Source: UBA8516 sp035455245 (GTDB lineage: Archaea; Thermoproteota; Nitrososphaeria; Nitrososphaerales; Nitrosopumilaceae). Taken from it: a stretch of 58,497 nt of DNA. Position numbers and translations under genes: made by a program. Shown one piece after another: positions 17,526 to 25,732 of the stretch. Location: positions 1 through 58,497 of the forward strand of contig DATIFN010000011.1 in the NCBI GenBank assembly GCA_035455245.1, read 5' to 3'. The notes beneath the pieces were generated by a model that was not told the origin of the DNA, did no database searches, and saw nothing but the letters and a program-made list of their open reading frames with translations. Within the stretch, counting starts at the first letter, position 1. Every line of letters starts with the position of its first letter.

Positions 17526-18506
17526 CTAGAAATAATCGTCAAGTGACGATTCACGTAATGGCTGCGCATCAAATCCCAATTTAACAAGTTCCTTTGCAAA
17601 CTCATCTACAAACCCATGTACAGTGTAAACTTTTTCTGGTTTTGCTTTTTTCACAAGATCAACAAGATCATTATAGTCACAATGATCACTGAGTACAATA
17701 GAATAATCATGTTGTCTTGCAAAGGAGTATCTATTAGACTTGGCCCAACCACTAAACCCTATTGTTATTACACCATATTTTGATTTCATATATTTTACAA
17801 AGTTACTTTTTCCACTCATACTTGGAGCAATCATCACCCATGGTTTCTTGGCAAGTAATCCCATTTTTTCAGCTGCGGTATGACCCATCGAATCTTTTAG
17901 GTCAATGCCAAAAATTCTATGTAAATCGTTTATTTGTTTAACAGAATCATGGTAGTAAAGTGGCTCCCAGTGGCCAAACAGGGAGGAAAGAGTTTGTGCC
18001 TTTCCTAGTTCATATCCATGCAAAATTACTGGAATACCCTTTGAATACATCTCAGATATGATCCCATTTACTTTTTTTACAGTCTCGTCTATTCTTGGAA
18101 AAACGAATTCGGGAAGGCCAAATGTAGACTCGGTAATGAGAGTCTTACATTGGGGTACTTTTGCACCTTTTAGAAACCCCCTTTCACGTGTACAAATATC
18201 ACCTGTGTAAAATATATCATCAAACAGAAGACCACGAGCCCCCAAGATATGACCGGCATCGATCATTGAAAAATTCTCGAACTCTTCAACAAAATCATCC
18301 ATGGAATATCCACGTAATTTAGCTATCTCACTTGTTGGTTTGCTAGTTAATACAAGGCCACCATTTTGGCGATGAAGATGATCTATATGAGCATGCGAAA
18401 CAAACGAAACTCCCTTACTTGCGGCACGCTTTGGATCAAGATGCACTTGCCTATCATTTTGTCTGACTAGAATCCCTCTAGATGTCATCCTAACGCTTGT
18501 TGGCAA
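17526..18506 (-). CDS. Metallo-beta-lactamase fold nuclease (COG1236-like, resembling ligase-associated DNA exonuclease)
   Basis: A 326-residue enzyme with the metal motif SHAHIDHLH (about 37-45), DAGHILGA, YTGDI and LSDHCDYNDL, plus the beta-CASP-type features ITESTFG, SGWAKSNRYSFARQHD and VYTVHGF. This order fits the short MBL-fold nucleases related to SNM1/CPSF-73, close to bacterial ligase-associated DNA exonucleases and archaeal putative mRNA 3'-end processing factors. The His in VHG is the residue often found in RNA-type members, so DNA versus RNA substrate is open. Convergent with uvrC, 12 bases between stop codons. Confidence 0.8.
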   Translation of the reverse strand: MPTSVRMTSRGILVRQNDRQVHLDPKRAASKGVSFVSHAHIDHLHRQNGGLVLTSKPTSEIAKLRGYSMDDFVEEFENFSMIDAGHILGARGLLFDDIFYTGDICTRERGFLKGAKVPQCKTLITESTFGLPEFVFPRIDETVKKVNGIISEMYSKGIPVILHGYELGKAQTLSSLFGHWEPLYYHDSVKQINDLHRIFGIDLKDSMGHTAAEKMGLLAKKPWVMIAPSMSGKSNFVKYMKSKYGVITIGFSGWAKSNRYSFARQHDYSIVLSDHCDYNDLVDLVKKAKPEKVYTVHGFVDEFAKELVKLGFDAQPLRESSLDDYF

Positions 18507-18624
18507 ATCAGAAATCTCAACAAACAGATAGGATATAAATTTCTGGATTGATCGAGTCTTAGCTAATAGGAAAAAAATTTCTTCTCGTATATTAATTGTT
18601 GAAAGGAGTTTTTTAGAAAAAGAT

Positions 18625-19239
18625 TTAGTTCTTTATCAATGGAATTAATTGGCTGTTTTTTATAGAGTCATTTTTCAGCTTGACTTTTACCGTAACATTG
18701 TTTTTCACTATATCGATTTTTATATTTTCAAATATTGCGACGTATTTGTTTACTCTTTTTCCATCAATTGTTGTGATATATCCGTTTATGGTCAATAATC
18801 CATCAGATATCATGCTATTCATTTTTCTATAACCAGAAGTTTGAGGAAGATCGCACATACTTAGGACTTCAGAAACAATGTGTGGTTCATTCATTAGCAC
18901 GCTCATTATCTTCTTTTTATCTTCATCTCCAAATGCTTCAAGAACGGTTTTTGAAATTTTTGAATCCCGTATGGTCATCCATTGTTCATCAGTGTTTTTC
19001 ACCTTTGATACTGTACAGATGCTTTCAAAGATCTTCCTCTCAAGGCCGACAGCGCCATCACCAAAAAATTCTCTTAAAACTTCATCTAATTTTTGAAAAT
19101 CGTCAACAGATTGACTTAAAGTTATTCCGTATTTTTCAACTAATCGATTGTCTAATTTTTTGATAGTTTGGTCACCAAGATTATCCTGAATAACACCGTA
19201 TAGTGATCTTGCAATTAGGTTGTCTACGCCTACCATCAT
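18625..19239 (-). CDS. NitrOD5-type domain protein with winged-helix C-terminal half
   Basis: A 204-residue cytosolic protein. The N-terminal half (residues 5-70; NLGDQTIKKLDNRLVEKYGI, KLDEVLREFFGDGAVGLE) resembles the thaumarchaeal output domain called NitrOD5, from memory and not checked by search. The second half (about 85-165) looks like an ArsR-type winged helix: ISKTVLEAFGDEDKKKIMSV, SEVLSMCDLPQTSGYRKMNSMISDGLLT. It is probably a DNA-binding or regulatory output protein. A CTATATCA box lies about 25 bases before the ATG codons at 19239/19236. Related in its first half to the 95-residue protein at 23674. Confidence 0.7.
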   Translation of the reverse strand: MMVGVDNLIARSLYGVIQDNLGDQTIKKLDNRLVEKYGITLSQSVDDFQKLDEVLREFFGDGAVGLERKIFESICTVSKVKNTDEQWMTIRDSKISKTVLEAFGDEDKKKIMSVLMNEPHIVSEVLSMCDLPQTSGYRKMNSMISDGLLTINGYITTIDGKRVNKYVAIFENIKIDIVKNNVTVKVKLKNDSIKNSQLIPLIKN

Positions 19240-19339
19240 ATCATGTTAACTCATAGACCATGATATAGGGATCAGTATGTCACAATTTTAAAGTACAACC
19301 TAGACGCGGTATATAAACAATATCAAATACGAATTGGAT

Positions 19340-19441
19340 TTAGTTTAATATTTTTTCTTCATAAAACGGTTTCATTTTATGACACGGACAATCACATGGA
19401 ATTGTCATACATACATCATGTTCACGGTCTTTACATTCCAT
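19340..19441 (-). CDS. 33-residue Cys/His-rich peptide
   Basis: A small ORF reading MECKDREHDVCMTIPCDCPC followed by HKMKPFYEEKILN. Five Cys and two His residues in 22 positions (C-x4-H-x2-C-x4-C-x-C-x-C-H) suggest a single zinc- or other metal-binding knuckle. An in-frame ATG at 19453 directly abuts the stop codon of the preceding membrane protein gene (19454-19831), so it is probably translated from the same message. Too short for most gene finders. Function unknown. Confidence 0.5.
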   Translation of the reverse strand: MECKDREHDVCMTIPCDCPCHKMKPFYEEKILN

Positions 19442-19453
19442 TGCAATAAACAT

Positions 19454-19831
19454 CTAGACCCTCACCTTTGATATAATACTCTTATCACTATGAACCAAAA
19501 TGTAGCTCCCAATTATGAGCAGCGGTATCCATAAAACCCTAAAAATATCAGTTACTGATAGAATCTCATTTTTCCCATCTATTATTTGTATTTTTGACGG
19601 GAGAATCATAGGTGATGGAATCGCATTGTTTGTTACCTCATATTCTGTCACCTCATTTTGTATAACAAATTTTGTTGAGATGTCACCATCCTGAACTGAT
19701 TGCTGTGTAGTATACTCTGAATAGTAGAGATATCCAATCATTCCGATGCCAGTAATACAAAAAGATAGAGCCAAAACTATTGTGGGAGGCATATGAACAA
19801 GTGTAGTTTTTTTCAAGCCAATATCGCTCAC
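19454..19831 (-). CDS. Small membrane protein with two TM helices
   Basis: A 125-residue protein with hydrophobic helices at about 14-37 (MPPTIVLALSFCITGIGMIG) and 95-115 (FRVLWIPLLIIGSYILV), separated by a polar loop of about 55 residues that is probably outside. No family recognised. It is the middle gene of a compact run: a 37-residue TM peptide upstream (12 bases away) and a 33-residue Cys/His-rich peptide directly downstream. Confidence 0.5.
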   Translation of the reverse strand: MSDIGLKKTTLVHMPPTIVLALSFCITGIGMIGYLYYSEYTTQQSVQDGDISTKFVIQNEVTEYEVTNNAIPSPMILPSKIQIIDGKNEILSVTDIFRVLWIPLLIIGSYILVHSDKSIISKVRV

Positions 19832-19842
19832 CGCTTTGTGGA

Positions 19843-19956
19843 CTATAAAAAAGAGTCAGTACCAAAAAGAACAGACATGCCAATAATTAAAATCGCCAAG
19901 ATTGATTTTGAATAGGCCTTGATAAAATTTGTATGAGCTTTGAGATCTTGTTTCAT
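19843..19956 (-). CDS. 37-residue single-TM peptide
   Basis: A short ORF starting MKQDLKAHTNFIKAYSKSIL and continuing into a hydrophobic segment (AILIIGMSVLFG), ending GTDSFL. It has a basic cytosolic N-terminus and one predicted membrane helix. It is followed after 12 bases by the 125-residue two-TM protein gene on the same strand. Coding is likely from context and composition but not proven. Confidence 0.4.
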   Translation of the reverse strand: MKQDLKAHTNFIKAYSKSILAILIIGMSVLFGTDSFL

Positions 19957-20176
19957 TAGGATAAATTATCCCTTTGCCATTATTTCTTGGTCTTTCAGAA
20001 CGATCTTTGATTAATCACATAACGCAAACAATCACACTCCTACAGTAGTTGGGTTTTCTTTTGACTTTTTCGATAAACTCGAGGGTGCAAATTCTAAGAA
20101 GAAAATCTTTTCATTTAATATCTAATTTTTATTATGGATAAGGTTGATTGTTTGAATTCTAAGATAAAAAAGATAA

Positions 20177-20950
20177 TCAAATAATGCTTTGATGTTTGTA
20201 TAATGCATATGCAATAACCCAATAGCTTGCATACCAAAACAAGTTAACTGGATGAGTCAAAGTGTATTGGTCAAAAGTTTCCAAATAATAATACCAAACA
20301 TCACCGATTGTGGTGAGCAAAATTCCAATGACCAGTACAAGCCAAGCAATACCTAAAAGTCCTTGACGAAAAACTCTCGCTCCAAGAATTGAAGCTGCAA
20401 GCACTGACGAGGAAGCTGAGATGAAGATTAAACCATAATAATAATCAAAATTTGCTTCACCAATCTGTTGAAACGAGAGGTACGAATACAAGCCAATTAT
20501 TGAAATCGGCAGTACTATGACTAGAATTTTTGTCGGAATGTCAATTTTTGCTTTGAAAAATCTAACATTTTTAATAATGTGATAAAAAGCCAGTGGATAA
20601 AAGCCAAAAAAGAATACGTCTGCGATGGAAGGGTAAGGATCCTCGTTAAGAACAAAATCATAATATGCATAAGTCACCTCTCCTAAACCCATGCTCAACA
20701 ATCCTATTGCTAAAACAAGATATGATTTGCCAAAAACTTCGGAATTATAATATTTTTTTGCAACATAAAATCCAGCAGCAGAGGCGACTAATGGATTCAT
20801 TACAGAAATTGCAGTTTCTACAAGATCAGAATCTTCTTCGGTAGCAAAGGTAAGATAGATTTGAAGGCCTACAACTAGTCCTAAAATTAGTAATAATATC
20901 TTATAGTTTACCTTTGTAGTTAATCGTTCTGGTACCTTCTGTGGCTCCAT
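20177..20950 (-). CDS. Multi-TM (7-8 helix) sensor-like membrane protein, paralogue of 22866-23681
   Basis: A 257-residue integral membrane protein with about seven or eight helices and short loops. The loop motif DPYPSIADVFFFGFYPLAF and the C-terminal THPVNLFWYASYWVIAYAL are shared with the protein at 22866-23681 (DPWPSPADFFYLSGYPLLF; GHPIDLLYLWGYILFAFGV). The PSxAD...YP pattern recalls N-terminal membrane sensor regions of some bacterial diguanylate cyclases, so a sensory role is proposed as inference only. No catalytic domain is attached. ATG at 20950. Confidence 0.65.
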   Translation of the reverse strand: MEPQKVPERLTTKVNYKILLLILGLVVGLQIYLTFATEEDSDLVETAISVMNPLVASAAGFYVAKKYYNSEVFGKSYLVLAIGLLSMGLGEVTYAYYDFVLNEDPYPSIADVFFFGFYPLAFYHIIKNVRFFKAKIDIPTKILVIVLPISIIGLYSYLSFQQIGEANFDYYYGLIFISASSSVLAASILGARVFRQGLLGIAWLVLVIGILLTTIGDVWYYYLETFDQYTLTHPVNLFWYASYWVIAYALYKHQSII

Positions 20951-20998
20951 TCATTTGAAGCTAATTCCAAAGTATGAAAAGATTTGTGCCTACTAATT

Positions 20999-21106
20999 AT
21001 GACAGACAAACCTATAATTATTTTTCTAGCAATTTTGGTCTTTTTACAGTATGCGGGATGGGGTGTATTTTTCTTTCAGGTTCTTAAGTCTGGCAAACCT
21101 CTTTAG
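20999..21106 (+). CDS. Possible 35-residue TM peptide overlapping the HEAT gene
   Basis: An ORF opening MTDKPIIIFLAILVFLQYAG and ending FFFQVLKSGKPL, with one strongly hydrophobic segment and a basic tail. Its last 63 bases lie antisense to the 3' end of the HEAT-repeat gene. No convincing TATA box at the usual distance. It could be a small membrane protein or chance. Confidence 0.3.
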   Translation: MTDKPIIIFLAILVFLQYAGWGVFFFQVLKSGKPL

Positions 21107-21544
21107 CACAAAAGCTGCTGTTTGACTTACATCATGATTTGGATCCGATACAGCTTTGGCTATCATTTCTTCTACTTCAAATGCCCTCATCAAACCCAAG
21201 GATTCAAGAGATTCGTGTTTTACAAGCCCGCTTTTGTCACTTTGAACAGATTTGACAAGATCAGGTATTTTTTTTCTCATGTTCCTTGCTGCAATCTGAA
21301 ATGATGCTTCATGCTTTACTACACCGTTGTTATCATTTTCTAGTACCCAAACCATGAGGTCTGCAACTTGATCAAAAATAGGATCGTCGGGACCTGAATC
21401 TTCTGCAATTTCACCAGCGAGCCATACTGCATCCCAGCGTAATGACTCATCATTTGAATTTTTAAGAATCAAACTACAATTTTCTAAACGTTCTTTTGGA
21501 GGAAGCTTTCGTACCTCTTTTTCGTCCAATACATGTCTACTCAT
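21044..21544 (-). CDS. HEAT-repeat protein
   Basis: A 166-residue all-helical soluble protein starting MSRHVLDEKEVRKLPPKERL. Successive helical pairs (SLRWDAVWLAGEIAED, GVVKHEASFQIAARNMRKK, GLVKHESLESLGLMRAFEVE, DVSQTAAFVLKRFARLKNL) show the HEAT/PBS-lyase repeat pattern with conserved (V/L)(K/R)xxAxxxLG positions. Likely a protein-interaction scaffold; its partner is unknown. The start at 21544 is chosen over the longer ORF (21658) because a CTTTATTATT box lies 24-31 bases upstream. Confidence 0.75.
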   Translation of the reverse strand: MSRHVLDEKEVRKLPPKERLENCSLILKNSNDESLRWDAVWLAGEIAEDSGPDDPIFDQVADLMVWVLENDNNGVVKHEASFQIAARNMRKKIPDLVKSVQSDKSGLVKHESLESLGLMRAFEVEEMIAKAVSDPNHDVSQTAAFVLKRFARLKNLKEKYTPSRIL

Positions 21545-21794
21545 TACCAAAATTTTAGAAATTTCCAATAATAAAGGTATGGTAGGATAAATTTGATAAG
21601 ATATGACAAAATTTTCTGTTCCAATTGAGGAACTGAGGGGTGGATTCAAATACCACAAAACCTTCTCAAAACATGATAATGTTTATAAATAAAGATTTCA
21701 ATTTTCTCCTCCGTAAGAAAGTTTTAACCAATAGTCAAATTGGGTTCAATCTTGAATTATTAACAATCTTCCATCACTTTCATTATGTCCTATA

Positions 21795-22784
21795 TTGAAT
21801 TCGCCCAAATTTTCCCTGTTTCAAAAGATTTCACATCCATCACCACGATTGGGGTATGTGTTCGTAATTGTTGCAGCAGCATTAGCTGGCCTTATCCATT
21901 CAGTATCTAAACCAATACTTGAATATTCAAATACAAATACTGTTGAAATAAATCCCTTAACCCTAGCGGCAATTATTTTCATCGTTAATGGTGTGTTCTT
22001 TACGCCCATTCGGAAAAATGCAGAATCCCTAAAAATAGGAAAAAGGAACTACTTTCTTTTAGGCCTAATTGGGATTGTGGAAGTTTTGGCGATCAGTACC
22101 TATTTTTTTGGATTAAAGGAATCTACTGCTGTTAATGCCTCAATTCTTACCAATGGTGAAATAATTTTTTCTGTTTTTATCGCACTTATCGTTTTTAAAG
22201 AAAAACTTGCTAAAAAAGAATTTCCATATTTTTTGATGATCATAATTGGTGCAAGCATTATCCCGATAGGATATGATCTATATCAACATGAAATGAATCT
22301 GACAGGTTTAGTTTTTGGTGATTTGTTAATTCTTTTAGCAGGATTATTTTATGCAATTGACATCAACATGTGTAAACATGTGAGTGACAGGATAAATGCA
22401 AAAAAAATCACACAGATCTCTTCATTTGCAGGGGGTGGATTTGCTTTATTTTTAATTCTAGTTTTTCAAATCCCTTTTAATGTCAGCATATCTCACATTC
22501 CAAACATTGCAATAATAGGAATTTTTGGCACGGGATTATCAACATATTTTTTCATCATGGCGCTACGATCAATTGGAGCAGTTAGAACTATTTTGCTTTA
22601 TTCATCTACATCTGTTTTTGGAATGGTTTTTGCATCATTACTTTTGCACGAAGTAATAACAGTACAGAGTGCTCTTTCAATAGCCCTTGTTTTGGGAGGG
22701 ATGTATTTTCTCAGAAACAGACTTGGTAATGATAAAACTGCCGTAAATGACTTGGGCGGTAAATTTATGCACGGTGAGCTATAA
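21795..22784 (+). CDS. EamA/DMT-family transporter
   Basis: A 329-residue, ten-helix membrane protein of the drug/metabolite transporter superfamily. Two EamA repeats are visible: the first ends with FGLKESTAVNASILTNGEIIF and VFKEKLAKKEF, the second with FIMALRSIGAVRTILLYSST and LLHEVITVQSALSIALVLGG, which are the usual C-terminal helices of each repeat. Substrate unknown; export of amino acids or metabolites is common in the family. TTG start at 21795, since the ATG at 21785 is out of frame. Confidence 0.85.
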   Translation: MNSPKFSLFQKISHPSPRLGYVFVIVAAALAGLIHSVSKPILEYSNTNTVEINPLTLAAIIFIVNGVFFTPIRKNAESLKIGKRNYFLLGLIGIVEVLAISTYFFGLKESTAVNASILTNGEIIFSVFIALIVFKEKLAKKEFPYFLMIIIGASIIPIGYDLYQHEMNLTGLVFGDLLILLAGLFYAIDINMCKHVSDRINAKKITQISSFAGGGFALFLILVFQIPFNVSISHIPNIAIIGIFGTGLSTYFFIMALRSIGAVRTILLYSSTSVFGMVFASLLLHEVITVQSALSIALVLGGMYFLRNRLGNDKTAVNDLGGKFMHGEL

Positions 22785-22865
22785 AGCATCACTCGGGAGT
22801 TACCACAATTTTGGATGCCATATCAATCTATTGAACCTGTGTTTTTTCATGTAGATTTTGAAATG

Positions 22866-23681
22866 TTATCTGAAAGCATTTGCATTCTCATAAGGCTCAT
22901 CAATGCGACTTTTGAATATTCTAATATGACTGTAAACACCAAATGCGAAGAGAATGTATCCCCATAGGTAAAGTAGGTCAATTGGGTGTCCAGTGTAATA
23001 CGAACCATCCATACTTAATATTAGAAATCCGGTATCAGCAGTTACGTTTAGCATCATTGCAATGCAAATAAGGGACCATAAAAAATTCACCTCCCCTTTG
23101 AAAAACAATGAAACCCCTATCAAAGCGGGGCATAGGACAATAGCGTCCAAAACAGGATAGCTTGCCGCCAACACAGTTTCAAACCTATTTTCTGATGAAT
23201 TAGTTTGATAAGTCAGAATTAGAGTTGGCACCAATAAGGTGATTGATATCAATGAAGAAGAGATTATCAGTTTTTTTGAAATTGCATTTTTTAGGGGGAA
23301 TAGATAAAATATTGAAAAAGCAAATAATAGTGGATATCCAGAAAGATAAAAAAAGTCAGCAGGAGATGGCCATGGGTCTATTTTGTATATCTGTTCATAA
23401 ACTGTCCATACTTGCTCTGCAGTAAACCATGCCAAGGCAAACATAGCAAAAATAATCCAAGCCTTTCCATGCTTACCAGATGCTCGAAATCTTAAAGCCA
23501 TAACTATTGACAGAATCAACACTGCACCAGTCACAGGTATAAACAACAAATCTGTTATGAGTGATCTGGTTTTTTCAACAAGAAAATTTGCAAGCAGCAT
23601 TATGAAACCAGTAGCTAATAGTGATGATAGTAGAAATTTGTACGAGGTCATTTTTTCTAAAAGTGTTGGCATATCAATCAC
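22866..23681 (-). CDS. Multi-TM (7-8 helix) sensor-like membrane protein, coupled to a NitrOD5-type gene
   Basis: A 271-residue integral membrane protein with about eight helices. It shares DPWPSPADFFYLSGYPLLF and GHPIDLLYLWGYILFAFGVY with the 20177-20950 protein, so the two are paralogues. Its GTG start at 23681 lies inside the 3' end of the NitrOD5-like gene (8-base overlap); an ATG at 23672 is also possible. The overlap implies co-translation of a membrane protein with a small cytosolic protein, as expected for a sensor and its partner. Function inferred, not proven. Confidence 0.65.
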   Translation of the reverse strand: MIDMPTLLEKMTSYKFLLSSLLATGFIMLLANFLVEKTRSLITDLLFIPVTGAVLILSIVMALRFRASGKHGKAWIIFAMFALAWFTAEQVWTVYEQIYKIDPWPSPADFFYLSGYPLLFAFSIFYLFPLKNAISKKLIISSSLISITLLVPTLILTYQTNSSENRFETVLAASYPVLDAIVLCPALIGVSLFFKGEVNFLWSLICIAMMLNVTADTGFLILSMDGSYYTGHPIDLLYLWGYILFAFGVYSHIRIFKSRIDEPYENANAFR

Positions 23682-23961
23682 TAATTATTTTAATAAAGTT
23701 TGCAAAAGGTTTTTGGGAAGAAAATTCTGACAGGCTTTTCGTTATCTCAGAAACTATTGTCTTGTAAGATTTTCCATACAATTCTTTTAGTACCTGACTG
23801 AGGTATTCAGGATGATCAAAACAATCAGGAATATAACAATTGTAATTTTTGTAAAGCTTTTTAGTAAATGTATCAAGAGCAGGCTTTCCCATTTCAAGAA
23901 GAACGTTTTCGATAGTTAATGTAATTAGCGCCTTTCTGATTTGCTTTTCTGTCGCGTCCAT
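23674..23961 (-). CDS. NitrOD5-like small helical protein
   Basis: A 95-residue cytosolic helical protein (IENVLLEMGKPALDTFTKKL, YLSQVLKELYGKSYKTIVSE). The pattern K-L-x3-Y ... L-x2-VL-x-E-x2-G aligns with the first half of the protein at 18625-19239 (RLVEKYGI ... LDEVLREFFG), so I place both in one family, probably the NitrOD5 output domain. It has no DNA-binding extension. It overlaps the downstream multi-TM gene by 8 bases, so the two form an operon. Confidence 0.65.
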   Translation of the reverse strand: MDATEKQIRKALITLTIENVLLEMGKPALDTFTKKLYKNYNCYIPDCFDHPEYLSQVLKELYGKSYKTIVSEITKSLSEFSSQKPFANFIKIISD

Positions 23962-24155
23962 GGATTTGATAATTGGTCGTTATTAAAAAACATATCATAA
24001 ATTATGTCTCATAAGGTAAAAATCTGAAAATTTTTCATCAATAGTGCGCTTTATCATAAATTTTTGACCATTTATGATTTAAAGCAACAGCTGCTTGTTT
24101 TGAGAAATTATCAAGGCCACATACTTTATTTGAATGCAAAATTAATTTTTTATGG

Positions 24156-24773
24156 TTGACCAATCTTGCAATCTTAATTTCAGGACGAGGTAGCAATATG
24201 GAATATATTTTAAAATCAATCAAGAAGAACAAAATTTCAATTAGACCTGTAATAGTTATTTCAAACAATGTTAATGCCAGAGGCCTAGAGATAGCAAAAA
24301 AACTTGGTGTAAAAACTCATGTGATAGAATCAAAGGGAATCAAAGGAGGAGATTGGACCTATGATAAAAAAATAATAGCAATATTGAAAAAATATAACGT
24401 GACACCAAAAAATGGACTTGTATGTCTTGCAGGATTTATGCGAATATTAAGTCCTGAGTTTATTAGACATTTCAAAGGAAGGATCATGAATATTCATCCT
24501 GCAATTTTACCATCATTTCCAGGACTCCATTCACAAAAGCAGGCACTTGATTATGGTGTAAAATATTCTGGATGCACGGTTCATTTTGCTGATGAGGGAG
24601 TTGACACGGGCCCAATCATCCTACAAGCAGTGGTCAAAATAAAAGATGATGATACAGAGGAGACATTATCAAAAAGAATTCTTGCAAAAGAACACTCCAT
24701 CTATGCAGAAGCAATAAAACTATTCGCACAGGGAAGAATCAAAATAATTGGGAGAAAGACAAGAATTTCTTAA
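24156..24773 (+). CDS. purN: Phosphoribosylglycinamide formyltransferase
   Basis: Transfers the formyl group of 10-formyl-THF to GAR in purine synthesis. TNLAILISGRGSNM opens the protein with the phosphate-binding GRGSN; CLAGFMRILSPEFI, MNIHPAILPSFPG (catalytic Asn and His) and DEGVDTGPII (catalytic Asp) follow. 205 residues is the normal length. The TTG at 24156 is the only start that gives the conserved N-terminus; an ATG four bases earlier is out of frame. A CTTTATT box lies 26-32 bases upstream. Near folD and 5-FCL, so one-carbon supply and use are clustered. Convergent overlap of four bases with the cupin gene. Confidence 0.95.
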   Translation: MTNLAILISGRGSNMEYILKSIKKNKISIRPVIVISNNVNARGLEIAKKLGVKTHVIESKGIKGGDWTYDKKIIAILKKYNVTPKNGLVCLAGFMRILSPEFIRHFKGRIMNIHPAILPSFPGLHSQKQALDYGVKYSGCTVHFADEGVDTGPIILQAVVKIKDDDTEETLSKRILAKEHSIYAEAIKLFAQGRIKIIGRKTRIS

Positions 24774-25090
24774 GAATCAGGGCCGCCAAAAAAATACAAA
24801 ACTACAAGTTCCTTTTTGTTACCATGAAATTTGTGTTCGATGTTTTTACCAACAAAATAAGCTTTTGCTTCTGAAATTGGATAGTCTTTTCCCCCAATAT
24901 TGAGAAAACCATCTCCTCGCACAATAAAATAAATTTCGTCATTCTCATGAGGAGTTTGAGTGTCTTTTTCCCCTGGTTCTAATCTTAAAACTCCAGATGC
25001 AAGATTATCTCTGTTGATAAATGTGTGGTAATAAGAACCACTTTTGGCAATCTTGCTTACATACTCATTAATATCGAATTCAATCTTCAT
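24770..25090 (-). CDS. Cupin-domain protein
   Basis: A 106-residue single cupin barrel. Motif 1 is visible as TPHENDEIYFIVRGDGFLNI (G...H..DE.Y.V..G.) and motif 2 as AYFVGKNIEHKFHG (P.g..H.f.N-like). The metal-ligand His and Glu are present, so metal binding is likely. The catalytic role of stand-alone cupins cannot be read from sequence. ATG at 25090; the next gene upstream on the same strand ends 25 bases before. Confidence 0.85.
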   Translation of the reverse strand: MKIEFDINEYVSKIAKSGSYYHTFINRDNLASGVLRLEPGEKDTQTPHENDEIYFIVRGDGFLNIGGKDYPISEAKAYFVGKNIEHKFHGNKKELVVLYFFGGPDS

Positions 25091-25115
25091 GTTTTCTCAG
25101 ATCCCGGTAATCTCA

Positions 25116-25664
25116 TTATCTACTTTCAGAGTCCGTATATGTTTTGATTTTTGATTCAAACTTTGCAACAAGTTGACTTATTTTGGAATTTTTACTGTTG
25201 TCTTTTCTTAACAGATAGTATAATTCCTCAGTTGCTGCATGGTAATCAACACCAATAGTTTGAGCGAGATACAGTGCCAAATAACTAAGAAGTAATTTTC
25301 TAAGTAATATTTTATGTGATGATGTGATAAGATCAGAAGTCAATTCATCTAAAACGTTAGAAAAATAGGCCTCAAGATAGTTATCCTTTGATTCTCTTTC
25401 TCTTAAAGTAAAAGACCCACCAAGATGTCTGTCACTCATATGGATTTTTTCTACTACATCGATGAAGTCTCGATTAAGAACTGGATCATTTGTAAGAACC
25501 TCAGAAAGCAAATCTGCTGCATTTTGTTCTGAACTTTCAAGCTTTTCTTTTAATCTAAAAATCATGTGACATGCAACACAACCTCCATGAAGATCGACTT
25601 GATTATTTTTTATGGTATTCAATTCTTTTCTAATTAAATTAGGAAAATGTTCATCCTTCATCAT
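25116..25664 (-). CDS. Helical protein with a CVACH motif
   Basis: A 182-residue soluble, largely helical protein with no signal peptide. Near its N-terminus GGCVACHMIFRLKEKL carries a CxxCH sequence, the pattern of covalent haem c attachment, but in a protein that appears cytosolic. Metal or redox binding by the Cys pair is an alternative. Later segments (LLLSYLALYLAQTIGVDYHA, ATEELYYLL) are amphipathic helices. No family recognised. It lies on the opposite strand to folD with a shared 68-base spacer. Confidence 0.6.
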   Translation of the reverse strand: MMKDEHFPNLIRKELNTIKNNQVDLHGGCVACHMIFRLKEKLESSEQNAADLLSEVLTNDPVLNRDFIDVVEKIHMSDRHLGGSFTLRERESKDNYLEAYFSNVLDELTSDLITSSHKILLRKLLLSYLALYLAQTIGVDYHAATEELYYLLRKDNSKNSKISQLVAKFESKIKTYTDSESR

Positions 25665-25702
25665 ATTTCATATCTATTTGCACATAATTAAGATACTCCA
25701 AA

Positions 25703-25711
25703 GATTAAATA
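25703..25711 (+). promoter_or_regulatory. TATA-like box of folD
   Basis: GATTAAATA, 22-30 bases before the GTG at 25733, fits a leaderless folD transcript and supports that start. Confidence 0.45.
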
Positions 25712-25732
25712 TCCTACACAGTATCCAAGCTT

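Noticed and set aside
19683..19883. 66-codon ORF overlapping the 125-residue membrane protein gene
   Set aside because: It is out of frame with the better-supported genes of the run and shows no conserved features.
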